This document shows positions 33,737-42,034 of a stretch of 64,000 bases of DNA, piece by piece (position 1 is the first letter of the stretch; each line of letters begins with the position of its first letter). The position numbers and the translations under genes are program-made. This DNA comes from JAGNLM01 sp964439835 (GTDB taxonomy: Bacteria > Pseudomonadota > Gammaproteobacteria > JAABTG01), in the NCBI GenBank assembly GCA_964439835.1, contig CAYTPQ010000015.1, positions 1 through 64,000 on the forward strand. The letters are read 5' to 3'. Below the pieces are notes generated by a model. The model ran no database searches. It worked only from the letters and a program-made list of their open reading frames with translations, and was not told where the DNA came from.

Positions 33737-35368
33737 GTGAATCCTTTCAACCGCTTTGGTGTCGCCGCCCGACTGGGCCTGGGTTTCGGCGTCGTCATTG
33801 CCCTGATGCTGACGATGCTGCTCGCGGGCCTCAGCCGCATGGCCATGATGCAGGCCAACCTGGAAGGCATCGTGCGGGAGGACTACGCCAAGATCACGCT
33901 GCTGAACAAGATGCGCGACGCAGTGCGCTTCCGCGGCATTGCCATGCGTGACGTGGTGCTGCAGGACGAATTCGGGTTCAAGCGCGAGGAAAGCAAGCGC
34001 ATGCGGGAGGCGCGCGAGGCGTACAAGGCCGCCGACGCCGCCCTGGCGGAGCTGGTCCGCGACCCGGAAGGTCAGGCGATGATCGAGGCCATTCGTGCGA
34101 CCGAGACCAAGGCCGCCGACCTGATCGTCGAGGTGATGAACGCCGCCCTCTCCGAGGACACGGCGACAGCCCAGGCCCTGATCCGGGACTCTGTGCGCGG
34201 GCAACAGCGGGCGCTGGTCAGCCAGCTGGACGCTATGCTCGCGAAGCTGGAGGAGCAGAGCGTCGCCAGGGAGAAGCAGGCCAGCGAGGCCTTCGCCCTG
34301 GCCCGCATGGTGATGCTGGCCGTCGGCGGGCTCGCACTCCTGGCGGGGATTCTGGTGGCCTGGCGGATCAGCCGCGGCCTGACCAGCCGGCTGGCGCGGG
34401 CGGCCGCGCTCGCCCAACGGATCAGCGAGGGTGACCTCACCGGTGAGGTGATGGACCGCGGCGCCGACGAAGTGGCGCAGTTGCTGCGCTCTCTGAACCA
34501 GATGAATCGTGGCCTGGCGGGCATCATCAGCCAGACCGCCGAGGCGTCGCGCCAGGTTACCGGCTCGGCGGGAGAGCTGTTCCGCACGATTCAGGACGTG
34601 TCCCGGCTTACCGACAGCCAGACCGAGCAGGTGGTGCAGATCAGCGCCGCAATGGAGGAGATGGGTACGTCGATCGCCCAGGTGGCAAGCGACGCCAGCT
34701 CGGTCGCCGGGGCTGCCAATCAGGCCCGCGAGGTGGCTCAGGAAGGCAACCGGAACATGCAGCAGAGCGTCGAGGCCACTGCACGTATCGAGGACAGCGT
34801 GAGCCGTTCCAGCGTCGCCATCGACGAGCTGCGAGCGGAGATCGTGCAGATCTCCCAGGTCACCAAGGTGATCCGCGAGATCGCCGATCAGACCAATCTG
34901 CTGGCCCTGAACGCGGCCATCGAGGCGGCCCGTGCCGGTGAGCAAGGCCGCGGCTTCGCGGTGGTGGCGGACGAGGTGCGCACGCTGGCCGAGCGCACGT
35001 CGTCGAGCACCCTGACCATCACCGAGACGGTGAACAGCGTCGGTGCCAAGACCGCCCGGGTGGTCGAGGCGATGGCCCAGGTGCGGTCCGACGTCCGCGA
35101 CAATGCCCAGGTCAGCGAGACCACCCGTAAGCTGCTCGGCGACATCGTCACCGCGGCGAGCGACGTGAACCGCCTGATCCAGCACATCGCCGACGCCACC
35201 CGCGAGCAGACCAACGCCAGCCACAGCACGGCCATGGCGATGGAGAAGATCAGCCAGATCAGCGAGAGCAACAGCGCGCGCATGCACGACATCGAGCACG
35301 CCGCCAGCAGCCTGACCGGCACCTCCGACAACCTGCGCGAGCTGGTGGGGCGCTTCCGACTCGGCTAG
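33737..35368 (+). CDS. Methyl-accepting chemotaxis protein with four-helix-bundle sensor
   Basis: 543 residues. One TM helix (about 13-33), a periplasmic helical domain of about 155 residues of the 4HB_MCP type (KITLLNKMRDAVRFRGIAMRD), a second TM (about 190-213), a HAMP linker (RISEGDLTGEVMDRGADEV), and the signalling hairpin with EIADQTNLLALNAAIEAARA followed by GFAVVADEVRTLAERT. Glutamine/glutamate pairs for methylation are present in the flanking helices. It signals to CheA/CheW. It lacks a C-terminal CheR-binding pentapeptide. The GTG start at 33737 has no clear ribosome site. No che genes are in the window. Confidence 0.93.
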   Translation: MNPFNRFGVAARLGLGFGVVIALMLTMLLAGLSRMAMMQANLEGIVREDYAKITLLNKMRDAVRFRGIAMRDVVLQDEFGFKREESKRMREAREAYKAADAALAELVRDPEGQAMIEAIRATETKAADLIVEVMNAALSEDTATAQALIRDSVRGQQRALVSQLDAMLAKLEEQSVAREKQASEAFALARMVMLAVGGLALLAGILVAWRISRGLTSRLARAAALAQRISEGDLTGEVMDRGADEVAQLLRSLNQMNRGLAGIISQTAEASRQVTGSAGELFRTIQDVSRLTDSQTEQVVQISAAMEEMGTSIAQVASDASSVAGAANQAREVAQEGNRNMQQSVEATARIEDSVSRSSVAIDELRAEIVQISQVTKVIREIADQTNLLALNAAIEAARAGEQGRGFAVVADEVRTLAERTSSSTLTITETVNSVGAKTARVVEAMAQVRSDVRDNAQVSETTRKLLGDIVTAASDVNRLIQHIADATREQTNASHSTAMAMEKISQISESNSARMHDIEHAASSLTGTSDNLRELVGRFRLG

Positions 35369-35654
35369 CGCCTCAGCCGCCGTCCCGCCCTGAACGGCGC
35401 CCCGCGGAAACGCTCGGCAGGGGCGCTGAATCCGTCGCTCTCTACCGCTCCGACGAAACTCTGCAGCGCGTCGAGGCGGCTCGTCGTTCTCTTTCTGGCA
35501 ACGACGTGTTCTCGGAAGCCTCCCTTGTCCGCCCAGTCGGAACCCCGCGCTGGGAACCCACGGGGACGCAGGCCCTCAGAGGTTAAAGCCCCAGGACGAT
35601 CCGGGGTCGTTTACGACGAGGGGCTCAAAGCCTCACAGCTGAGAGGTGAGCGAC

Positions 35655-36620
35655 ATGAGAACGCTGGCGAAGACCGACCCGACGACTCACCCGGGCCTGC
35701 GCCCGGTGACCCAGGTGCTGCAGGGCCAGGAGACCTCCGACGGCGCCGGGGTGCGCCTGGTGCGCCACATCGGCGGACCCGGGCTCTCCATGCTGGACCC
35801 GTTCCTGCTGCTGGACGCCTTCGGCTCGGACGACCCCGACGAATACATCGCGGGCTTCCCGGAGCACCCCCACCGGGGCTTCGAGACGGTGACCTACCTG
35901 CACGCGGGGCGGGTCCGGCACCGGGACAGCGCGGGCCACGCCGGCGTCATCGAGGCCGGCGGGGTGCAGTGGATGACCGCGGGCCGCGGCATCGTCCACG
36001 CCGAGATGCCCGAGCAGGACCACGGCCGCCTCGCCGGCGTCCAGCTCTGGGTCAACCTGCCCGCCGCCCACAAGATGATGGCGCCGCGCTACCAGGAGAT
36101 CCCCGCCGATGGGATCCCGGTGGAGCCCCGCGAGGGCGGCGTCGAGGTCCGCGTGATCGCGGGCACGGCGAAGGGCGGGACCCGCGGGCCGGTCCGCGAC
36201 CTGCTGACCGACGTGTTGTACCTGGACGTCAGCGTGCCGGCGGGGGCGTCCTACGCCGAGCCGGTCCCGCCGAGCCACAACGCCTTTCTGCTCGTCAGCG
36301 AGGGCGCGGTCGAGGTCGACGCGGGTGACGCGCGAGGCATGCGCCGTGTTGCGGCGGGCGAGCTGGCCTTGCTGGGACCTGGCGACACGGTCTCGATCCG
36401 CGCGCCGAGCCCTGGCGAGGCCGATCGCGGGGCCGGCCGTCGCGATCCGGAGGCCCCTGCTCGCGGGGCGGTCACGGGCGCCCGTTTCCTGCTGGTCGCC
36501 GGCGCGCCGATCGGGGAGCCAGTAGCCCGCATGGGGCCGTTCGTCATGAACACCCGCGAAGAGCTCGACCAGGCCTACCGCGACTACCAGAGCGGGCGGC
36601 TGGCGCGGGGTGACTCGTAG
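35655..36620 (+). CDS. Pirin-family bicupin protein
   Basis: 321 residues. The N-terminal cupin carries the pirin metal-site His residues in FPEHPHRGFETVTYL and WMTAGRGIVHAEMPE, and the C-terminal cupin contains the NAFLLVSEGAVEVD segment. Some pirins act as quercetinases or redox sensors; the function of this one is unknown. ATG 35655 follows GAGAGGTG by about 7 nt. It is 2 bp upstream of the cytochrome b561 gene, so they are probably co-transcribed. The 286-bp gap upstream shows nothing recognisable. Confidence 0.9.
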   Translation: MRTLAKTDPTTHPGLRPVTQVLQGQETSDGAGVRLVRHIGGPGLSMLDPFLLLDAFGSDDPDEYIAGFPEHPHRGFETVTYLHAGRVRHRDSAGHAGVIEAGGVQWMTAGRGIVHAEMPEQDHGRLAGVQLWVNLPAAHKMMAPRYQEIPADGIPVEPREGGVEVRVIAGTAKGGTRGPVRDLLTDVLYLDVSVPAGASYAEPVPPSHNAFLLVSEGAVEVDAGDARGMRRVAAGELALLGPGDTVSIRAPSPGEADRGAGRRDPEAPARGAVTGARFLLVAGAPIGEPVARMGPFVMNTREELDQAYRDYQSGRLARGDS

Positions 36621-36622
36621 CT

Positions 36623-37171
36623 ATGCCGCTGTTGGACACGAGTGACCGCTACGGAGGGGTCTCGGTGCTGCTGCACTGGGCAACGGCGGCGCTGGTCGTG
36701 GGGCTGTTCGGGCTCGGTCTCTGGATGACGAGCCTGAGCTACTACGACCCCTGGTACCGGACCGGGCCGTGGCTGCACAAGGGCATTGGCGTGGTGCTGG
36801 TCGCGCTGCTGCTGCTCCGGCTCGTGTGGCGGGCGGTCAACCGCGGGCCGGCGCCGGAGCCGGGCCACTCGCGGCTCGAGCGCGTCGCGGCCCGCGTCGC
36901 GCACCTGGCGCTGTACGGGCTGCTGTTTGCGGTGGCGACCGCCGGCTACCTGATCTCGACCGCGGATGGCCGCCCGCTGGAGGTCTTCGGCTGGTTCGAG
37001 ATCCCGGCCCTGGTGACGGGTATCCCGAACCAGGAGGACCTGGCGGGCGAGGTGCACTACTGGCTCGCGGTCGGGCTGGTCTCGCTCGCCGGCGTTCACG
37101 CCCTGGCCGCCCTCAAGCACCACTTCCTCGACCGCGACCGGACCCTGCGCCGGATGCTGGGGCGGGGCTAG
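36623..37171 (+). CDS. Cytochrome b561 (CybB family)
   Basis: 182 residues with four TM helices and the His ligands for two b haems in VLLHWATA, GPWLHKGIG, VHYWLAVG and GVHALAALKHH. Family members move electrons between quinol and periplasmic or redox-active acceptors. It follows pirin directly and is followed by a YceI gene; cytochrome b561-YceI pairs are common in Proteobacteria. Confidence 0.92.
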   Translation: MPLLDTSDRYGGVSVLLHWATAALVVGLFGLGLWMTSLSYYDPWYRTGPWLHKGIGVVLVALLLLRLVWRAVNRGPAPEPGHSRLERVAARVAHLALYGLLFAVATAGYLISTADGRPLEVFGWFEIPALVTGIPNQEDLAGEVHYWLAVGLVSLAGVHALAALKHHFLDRDRTLRRMLGRG

Positions 37172-37216
37172 CGGCAACCGCCCTGGCCCGACCTTGTCCT
37201 CTGCCATGAGCAACGA

Positions 37217-37288
37217 AACCGCAGAGGCGCAGAGACGCGGAGGGGAAGCACGTGTGACCCGTCTCTGTGCCTCAGCGCCTCTGCGGTT
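37217..37288. repeat. Dispersed palindromic repeat, family B copy 1
   Basis: AACCGCAGAGGCGC (37217-37230) pairs perfectly with GCGCCTCTGCGGTT (37275-37288), and inner AGAGAC pairs with GTCTCT. A related copy lies at 56103-56171. It fills most of the cybB-yceI gap. Confidence 0.7.
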
Positions 37289-37318
37289 CCTGATTCCTCA
37301 ACGATCGGAGAATCAACG

Positions 37319-37894
37319 ATGAAGACTCGACTTGCCCCCGCTCTCGCCTTCGCCCTCGTCGCCGCCGCGGCGCCCGCTCAGGGCGCCGACTACGTCATCG
37401 ACACCAAGGGCGCCCACGCCTTCATCCAGTTCAAGATCAGCCACCTTGGCTATAGCTGGCTGCTCGGGCGCTTCAACGACTTCGGCGGCACCTTCTCCTA
37501 CGACGAGAAGAACCCGGCGGCCGCGAAGGTGGAGGTGACGATCAAGACCGCCAGCATCGACTCGAACCACGCCGAGCGCGACAAGCACTTGCGCGGCAAG
37601 GACTTCCTCGACGTGGAGAAGTACCCGACCGCGCGCTTCGTCAGCACCGCCTACGAGCCGAAGAGCGAGGGCAAGGCCGTGCTGAAGGGCGATCTGACCC
37701 TGCACGGCGTCACCAAGCCCGTCGCCATCGACGTCGAGCACATCGGCGCCGGCCCCGACCCCTGGGGCGGCCAGCGCCGCGGCTTCGCCGGCACCACCAC
37801 ACTGACGCTGAAGGACTTTGGCATCGACTACGACCTGGGCCCCGCCGCCCGCCAGGTCGAGCTGTTCCTGTCGGTGGAGGGGATACAGAAGTAG
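37319..37894 (+). CDS. YceI-family periplasmic lipid-binding protein
   Basis: 191 residues, a Sec signal peptide (to about AQGAD, residue 23) and the YceI lipocalin-like barrel with HAFIQFKISHLGYSWLLGRF, DSNHAERDKHLRGKDFLDV and a C-terminal FGIDYDLGPAARQVELFLSVEG. YceI proteins bind isoprenoids such as polyprenyl or quinone-like molecules in the periplasm. GGAG lies about 8 nt before ATG 37319. It is paired with the cytochrome b561 gene. Confidence 0.92.
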   Translation: MKTRLAPALAFALVAAAAPAQGADYVIDTKGAHAFIQFKISHLGYSWLLGRFNDFGGTFSYDEKNPAAAKVEVTIKTASIDSNHAERDKHLRGKDFLDVEKYPTARFVSTAYEPKSEGKAVLKGDLTLHGVTKPVAIDVEHIGAGPDPWGGQRRGFAGTTTLTLKDFGIDYDLGPAARQVELFLSVEGIQK

Positions 37895-37966
37895 GTCGGA
37901 TGGCCCAAGCGGTTCTGGGCCCCCGGATGTGCGATAGTACGGGGGCGCCGGACCGAGACCCGAGTC

Positions 37967-38119
37967 ATGAGCGAAGGTCGATGCCCCTTCAAAGCCAAGT
38001 GCCCCCACAGTGAGGCCTGCAAGGACCACACGTGGTTCTGCGTATGGGTCTTCTGGGCGGTACCGGTGGCCGCGCTGGCAGTGGTCACCTATCTGATGTG
38101 GCAGCTGGTCGCGGCTTGA
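37967..38119 (+). CDS. 50-residue cysteine-rich single-pass membrane peptide
   Basis: A short frame starting MSEGRCPFKAKCPHSEACKD, with Cys at positions 6, 12, 18 and 25, followed by a hydrophobic helix of about 22 residues (FWAVPVAALAVVTYLMWQLV). The four regularly spaced Cys plus His before a TM could bind a metal or Fe-S cluster at the membrane face. No family recognised and no strong ribosome site, so coding status is likely but unproven. It lies 72 bp after yceI in the same direction. Confidence 0.5.
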   Translation: MSEGRCPFKAKCPHSEACKDHTWFCVWVFWAVPVAALAVVTYLMWQLVAA

Positions 38120-38150
38120 CCCCGGCTGGGTACGGATCGATCCCCCTCGT

Positions 38151-38177
38151 CGTCGTTCCGGCGAAGGCCGGAACCCA
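38151..38177. repeat. Dispersed palindromic repeat, family A copy
   Basis: CGTCGTTCCGGCGAAGGCCGG and the next few bases match the family A arm (CGTCATTCCGGCGAAAGCCGG type). It lies in the 315-bp gap 38120-38434; I see nothing else definite in that gap besides GGGAGGGG just before the ABC transporter start. Confidence 0.65.
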
Positions 38178-38434
38178 TTGAAGCCAGCAGCCGGCCCCTG
38201 TTGGAGCGTCCCGCCTCGGGGCAGGCGACCCCCAGCCTTGCCGGGGGACTCGCGTCGTCGCCACTCCCTGTCCGAATCCTTCGACCGGCCTGTAGGAGAT
38301 TCTTGACGCATGGCCCGGCTAGCTACTATTCGAAAAGATTCAATGGGTTGCTGATTGGGCCCCGGCTTGACCCCCGGGTGCCGCGGCGCTAGAAAGGCCT
38401 CCGAGACGGTGGCACGGCTTCCAGGGAGGGGACC

Positions 38435-40561
38435 GTGGATAGGGCAGAGGCGGGCGGGTTGGACCCCGCATTCCCGTGTGTCGCGCTGGTGGCCCGGTTG
38501 CACGGCGTGGTTGCCGACCCGGCGGCGCTGTCGCATGAGTTTCCCCTGCCGGATCGGCCGGCCGGTCCGGCGGAGGTGCTCCAGGCGCTGAAGTCCCTGG
38601 GGCTGCGGGCGCGGCGGTTCACCGCCGACCCCACGGCCCCTGGCCGGTTGCCGCTGCCCGCCATCGGCCTGTCGCGGGAGGGTAGCTGGTTCGTCCTCGC
38701 CCAGTCCGACGGCGACCGCGTGCTGGTTCAGGACCCTGCCACGCCCGGACCCGAGGTCGTGGACACTGCCACCCTCGCCAACCGCTGGGACGGGCAGGTC
38801 ATCCTGGTCACCCGGCGCGCGGGGCTGACCGGCGAGCCGCTGCGCTTCGGCCTGCGCTGGTTCGTGCCCACGCTGCTGAAGTACCGCGGCCTGCTCGGCG
38901 AGGTGCTGGCGGCCTCGTTCTTCCTGCAGCTGTTGGCGTTGGCCACGCCGTTGTTCTTCCAGGTCGTGGTGGACAAGGTCCTGGCGCACCGGGGGCTGAC
39001 GACCCTGGACGTGCTAGCGGTGGGGCTGCTCGCCGCCTCGATCTTCGAGGCCCTGCTCGGCGGCCTGCGCACCTACCTCTTCGCCCACACCACCAGCCGT
39101 ATCGACGCCGAGCTGGGTGCTCGGGTCTTCCGTCACCTGCTCGCCCTGCCCATGGCCTACTTCGACGCCCGGCGGGTCGGCGATTCGGTCGCGCGGGTGC
39201 GCGAGCTGGAGCCGGTGCGCGCGTTCCTCACGGGATCCTCCCTCACCCTGGTGCTGGACCTGCTGTTCACGGGCGTGTTCCTCGCGCTGATGTGGACCTA
39301 CAGCGCGACCCTGACCGGCGTTGTGTTCGCGAGTCTGCCGGCCTACGCCCTGCTCTCGGCGGGGATCACGCCGGCGCTCCGGGCCCGGGTCGAAGAGCGC
39401 TTCAGCCGCGGCGCCGAGAACCAGGCGTTCCTGGTCGAAGCGATGGCCGGAATGGAGACCCTGAAGGCCATGGCCGTCGAGCCCCACTTCCGCCGCCGGT
39501 GGGAGGATCAGCTCGCCGCCTACGTCCGGGCGTCGTTCCGGGCTGGGCAGCTCGGCAACCTGGCCGGCCAGGCGGCGGGGCTGGTGGGCAAGGTGGTGAC
39601 CGTCGCGACCCTGTGGCTCGGCGCGCGCCTGGTGCTGGACGGGGCGCTCAGCGTCGGCGAGCTGGTGGCCTTCAACATGCTGGCCGGGCGGGTGAGCGGG
39701 CCGGTCCTGCGGCTGGTGCAGCTCTGGCAGGACGTGCAGCAGGTGCGGGTGTCGGTCGAGCGGCTGGGGGACGTACTGAATGCCCCGGCGGAGGCCTCGG
39801 CAGGGGCGACGGGCTCCCGTCCCCGCATTGCCGGCCGGGTCCAGCTCGACCACGTGGGCTTCCGCTACCGTCCCGACGGCCCCCTGGTGCTGGAGGACGT
39901 GAGCCTGGAGGTCGCGCCGGGCGAGGTGGTCGGCGTGGTTGGCCCCTCGGGCTCCGGCAAGAGCACGCTCGCGCGCCTGGTGCAGCGCCTGCACGTGCCG
40001 GAGCGCGGGCGGGTCCTGGTCGACGGCGTGGACCTGGCCCAGGTCGACCCGGCGTGGCTGCGCCGGCAGGTGGGGGTGGTTCTACAGGAGAACGTCCTCT
40101 TCAACCGATCGGTGCGCGAGAACATCGCGCTGGCCGACCCCGGCATGCCGCTGGAGCGGGTGGTCCACGCCGCGCGCCTGGCGGGCGCCCACGAGTTCAT
40201 CCTGGCGCTGCCCCGGGGCTACGACACGGTGGTCGCCGAGCAGGGGCGCTCACTGTCCGGCGGCCAGCGTCAGCGCATCGCCATCGCCCGGGCGCTCGCG
40301 ACCGACCCCCGGATCCTGATCTTCGACGAGGCCACCAGCGCCCTCGACTACGAGAGCGAGCGGGTGATCCAGGCCAACATGAAGTTCATCGCCCGGGGCC
40401 GGACGGTGATCGTGATCGCCCACCGGCTGAGCGCGGTGCGCCAGGCGGACCGCATCGTGGTGGTCGACCGGGGGCGGGTGGTCGAGGTGGGACCCCACGC
40501 GGAGCTGGTGCGGGCGGGGGGCCGCTACGCCAGCCTCTACGCCTACCAGACGGCGGGGTGA
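38435..40561 (+). CDS. Type I secretion ABC transporter, HlyB/LapB type
   Basis: 708 residues. The first 130 residues are a C39-like domain without the catalytic Cys: the position four before the conserved CVALVARLHG cysteine is Pro, so it should bind but not cut substrate, as in HlyB. A six-TM exporter domain follows (about 140-430), then the ATPase with Walker A GPSGSGKSTLARL, signature SLSGGQRQRIAIARAL and Walker B ILIFDEATSALDYES. It powers one-step export of RTX proteins; the RTX gene at 43239 is the obvious substrate. GGGAGGGG lies just before GTG 38435. Confidence 0.93.
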   Translation: MDRAEAGGLDPAFPCVALVARLHGVVADPAALSHEFPLPDRPAGPAEVLQALKSLGLRARRFTADPTAPGRLPLPAIGLSREGSWFVLAQSDGDRVLVQDPATPGPEVVDTATLANRWDGQVILVTRRAGLTGEPLRFGLRWFVPTLLKYRGLLGEVLAASFFLQLLALATPLFFQVVVDKVLAHRGLTTLDVLAVGLLAASIFEALLGGLRTYLFAHTTSRIDAELGARVFRHLLALPMAYFDARRVGDSVARVRELEPVRAFLTGSSLTLVLDLLFTGVFLALMWTYSATLTGVVFASLPAYALLSAGITPALRARVEERFSRGAENQAFLVEAMAGMETLKAMAVEPHFRRRWEDQLAAYVRASFRAGQLGNLAGQAAGLVGKVVTVATLWLGARLVLDGALSVGELVAFNMLAGRVSGPVLRLVQLWQDVQQVRVSVERLGDVLNAPAEASAGATGSRPRIAGRVQLDHVGFRYRPDGPLVLEDVSLEVAPGEVVGVVGPSGSGKSTLARLVQRLHVPERGRVLVDGVDLAQVDPAWLRRQVGVVLQENVLFNRSVRENIALADPGMPLERVVHAARLAGAHEFILALPRGYDTVVAEQGRSLSGGQRQRIAIARALATDPRILIFDEATSALDYESERVIQANMKFIARGRTVIVIAHRLSAVRQADRIVVVDRGRVVEVGPHAELVRAGGRYASLYAYQTAG

Positions 40562-40562
40562 C

Positions 40563-41873
40563 GTGAGACGGAACGGCACCGAGGCGTTCCTCCCGGCCCT
40601 GCTGGAGGTCGAGACCGCGCCGCCGCACCCGCTCGCGCGCGGGACGGCGCTCGCCATCGCACTGCTGCTGGTCGCGGCGGTGACCTGGGCGAGTGTCGGG
40701 CGGGTGGACCAGGTGGCGGTGGCCCCGGGCAAGCTCGTCCCCAGGGGCGAGGTGAAGCCCGTGCAGGTCGCCGAGCAGGGCGTCGTCCGGGCGGTCCGGG
40801 TGGCGGAGGGGGAGCGGGTCCGGGAGGGGCAGGTCCTGCTGGAGCTCGACCCGACCGATGCGGAGGCGGACCGCGACCGGCTGGGCCACGAGCTCGCGAG
40901 CGCGCGGCGGGAGCGGGCGCGTCTCGCGGCGCTCTGGGGGCAGGTCGGCGGCGGGCCGCCGGCTGCGGTGCCAGGGATCGAGGCTGGGGGGCTCGACTAC
41001 GCCCGGCTGGACAGCGAGATCGCCGCGCACCGGGCCGAGGTCCGGGTCCACGCCGAGGAGGCACGCCGGGCCCGGGCGGAGCGGGCGGCGCTGTCCGAAC
41101 GGGTGGCGGGGCTGGAGGCGAGCGTCCCGCTGCTGGCGCGCCGGGTGGAGGCGACCCGCCGCCTGGCCGAGGGCAAGGTTGCCTCCGAGCACGCCTACCT
41201 GGAGATCGAGCAGGCGCGGGTCGAGTCCGAGGGGGAGCTGCGGGCCCAGCGGGCGCGCCTGGGGGAGCTGGAGGCGGCGGTGCGGCTGGCGGAGGAGCGC
41301 CAGGCGGCGCTGGAGGCGGGTTTCAGCCGTGACCTCCTGGCGCGGCTCCAAGAGGCGGACCGCCGGGCGTCGGGGCTCGAAGAGGAGTGGCGCAAGGCCG
41401 AGCACCGGCTGGGGCTGCGGACCGTGCGCGCGCCGGTGGGCGGCCTCGTGCAGCAGCTCGCCGTCTCCGGGCCGGGCGCGGTCGCCGCCCCGGCGCCGCC
41501 GGTGCTGGTGGTGGTGCCGGACGGCGTGGAGGTCGAGGTCGAGGCGCGGCTCGCCAACCGCGACGTGGGGTTCGTGCGCGAGGGGCAGGCGGCGGTGGTC
41601 AAGCTCGAGGCCTTTCCCTTCACCCGCTTCGGGACGATACAGGGCACGGTGACCCGAGTGTCCGCCGACGCGGTGGCCGACGAGCGTCAGGGGCTCACCT
41701 ACGCCATGCGCGTCGCGCTGGGCGCCCAGCACCTGGACGTGGGTGGGGCGGCGGTGGCGCTTGCGCCCGGCATGGCCGCGGCGGTCGAGGTCAGGACCGG
41801 CGAGCGGCGGCTCATCTCTTTCTTCCTGGAGCCGCTCCTCCGGTACCGGGACGAGAGCCTGCGGGAGCGATGA
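40563..41873 (+). CDS. Type I secretion periplasmic adaptor, HlyD family
   Basis: 436 residues. One TM near the N-terminus (about 20-40), a lipoyl-like half (GKLVPRGEVKPVQVAEQGVV), a long coiled coil (about 85-280) and the C-terminal beta-barrel with GMAAAVEVRTGERRLISFFLEPL. It bridges the ABC transporter and a TolC-like outer-membrane channel; no tolC is in this window. It starts one base after the transporter's stop codon. Confidence 0.93.
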   Translation: MRRNGTEAFLPALLEVETAPPHPLARGTALAIALLLVAAVTWASVGRVDQVAVAPGKLVPRGEVKPVQVAEQGVVRAVRVAEGERVREGQVLLELDPTDAEADRDRLGHELASARRERARLAALWGQVGGGPPAAVPGIEAGGLDYARLDSEIAAHRAEVRVHAEEARRARAERAALSERVAGLEASVPLLARRVEATRRLAEGKVASEHAYLEIEQARVESEGELRAQRARLGELEAAVRLAEERQAALEAGFSRDLLARLQEADRRASGLEEEWRKAEHRLGLRTVRAPVGGLVQQLAVSGPGAVAAPAPPVLVVVPDGVEVEVEARLANRDVGFVREGQAAVVKLEAFPFTRFGTIQGTVTRVSADAVADERQGLTYAMRVALGAQHLDVGGAAVALAPGMAAAVEVRTGERRLISFFLEPLLRYRDESLRER

Positions 41874-41964
41874 GTGCCGGCAACCCATACCCCCCCATGC
41901 CGAGGGCTGGGGTCGGGCCTCCGCGGGGGGAACGCCGGTGCCCGGGTTAACCCGACGCAGGGTT

Positions 41965-41994
41965 CTGGGTTCCGGCTCTCGCCGGAGTGACGAC
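41965..41994. repeat. Dispersed palindromic repeat, family A copy
   Basis: CTGGGTTCCGGCTCTCGCCGGAGTGACGAC-like copy (given from 41965) between the adaptor gene and the membrane protein gene. Because the open frame of the next gene starts inside it, the true start there must be downstream. Confidence 0.65.
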
Positions 41995-42034
41995 AGCGGT
42001 CTGTTCGGGCGTTCCGCCCGGTGAGTGCGCGCAC

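Noticed and set aside
35369..35654. Possible short frame in the gap before pirin (reads ...LYRSDETLQRVEAARR...)
   Set aside because: No start codon or ribosome site, no recognised family; I treat the 286-bp gap as non-coding.
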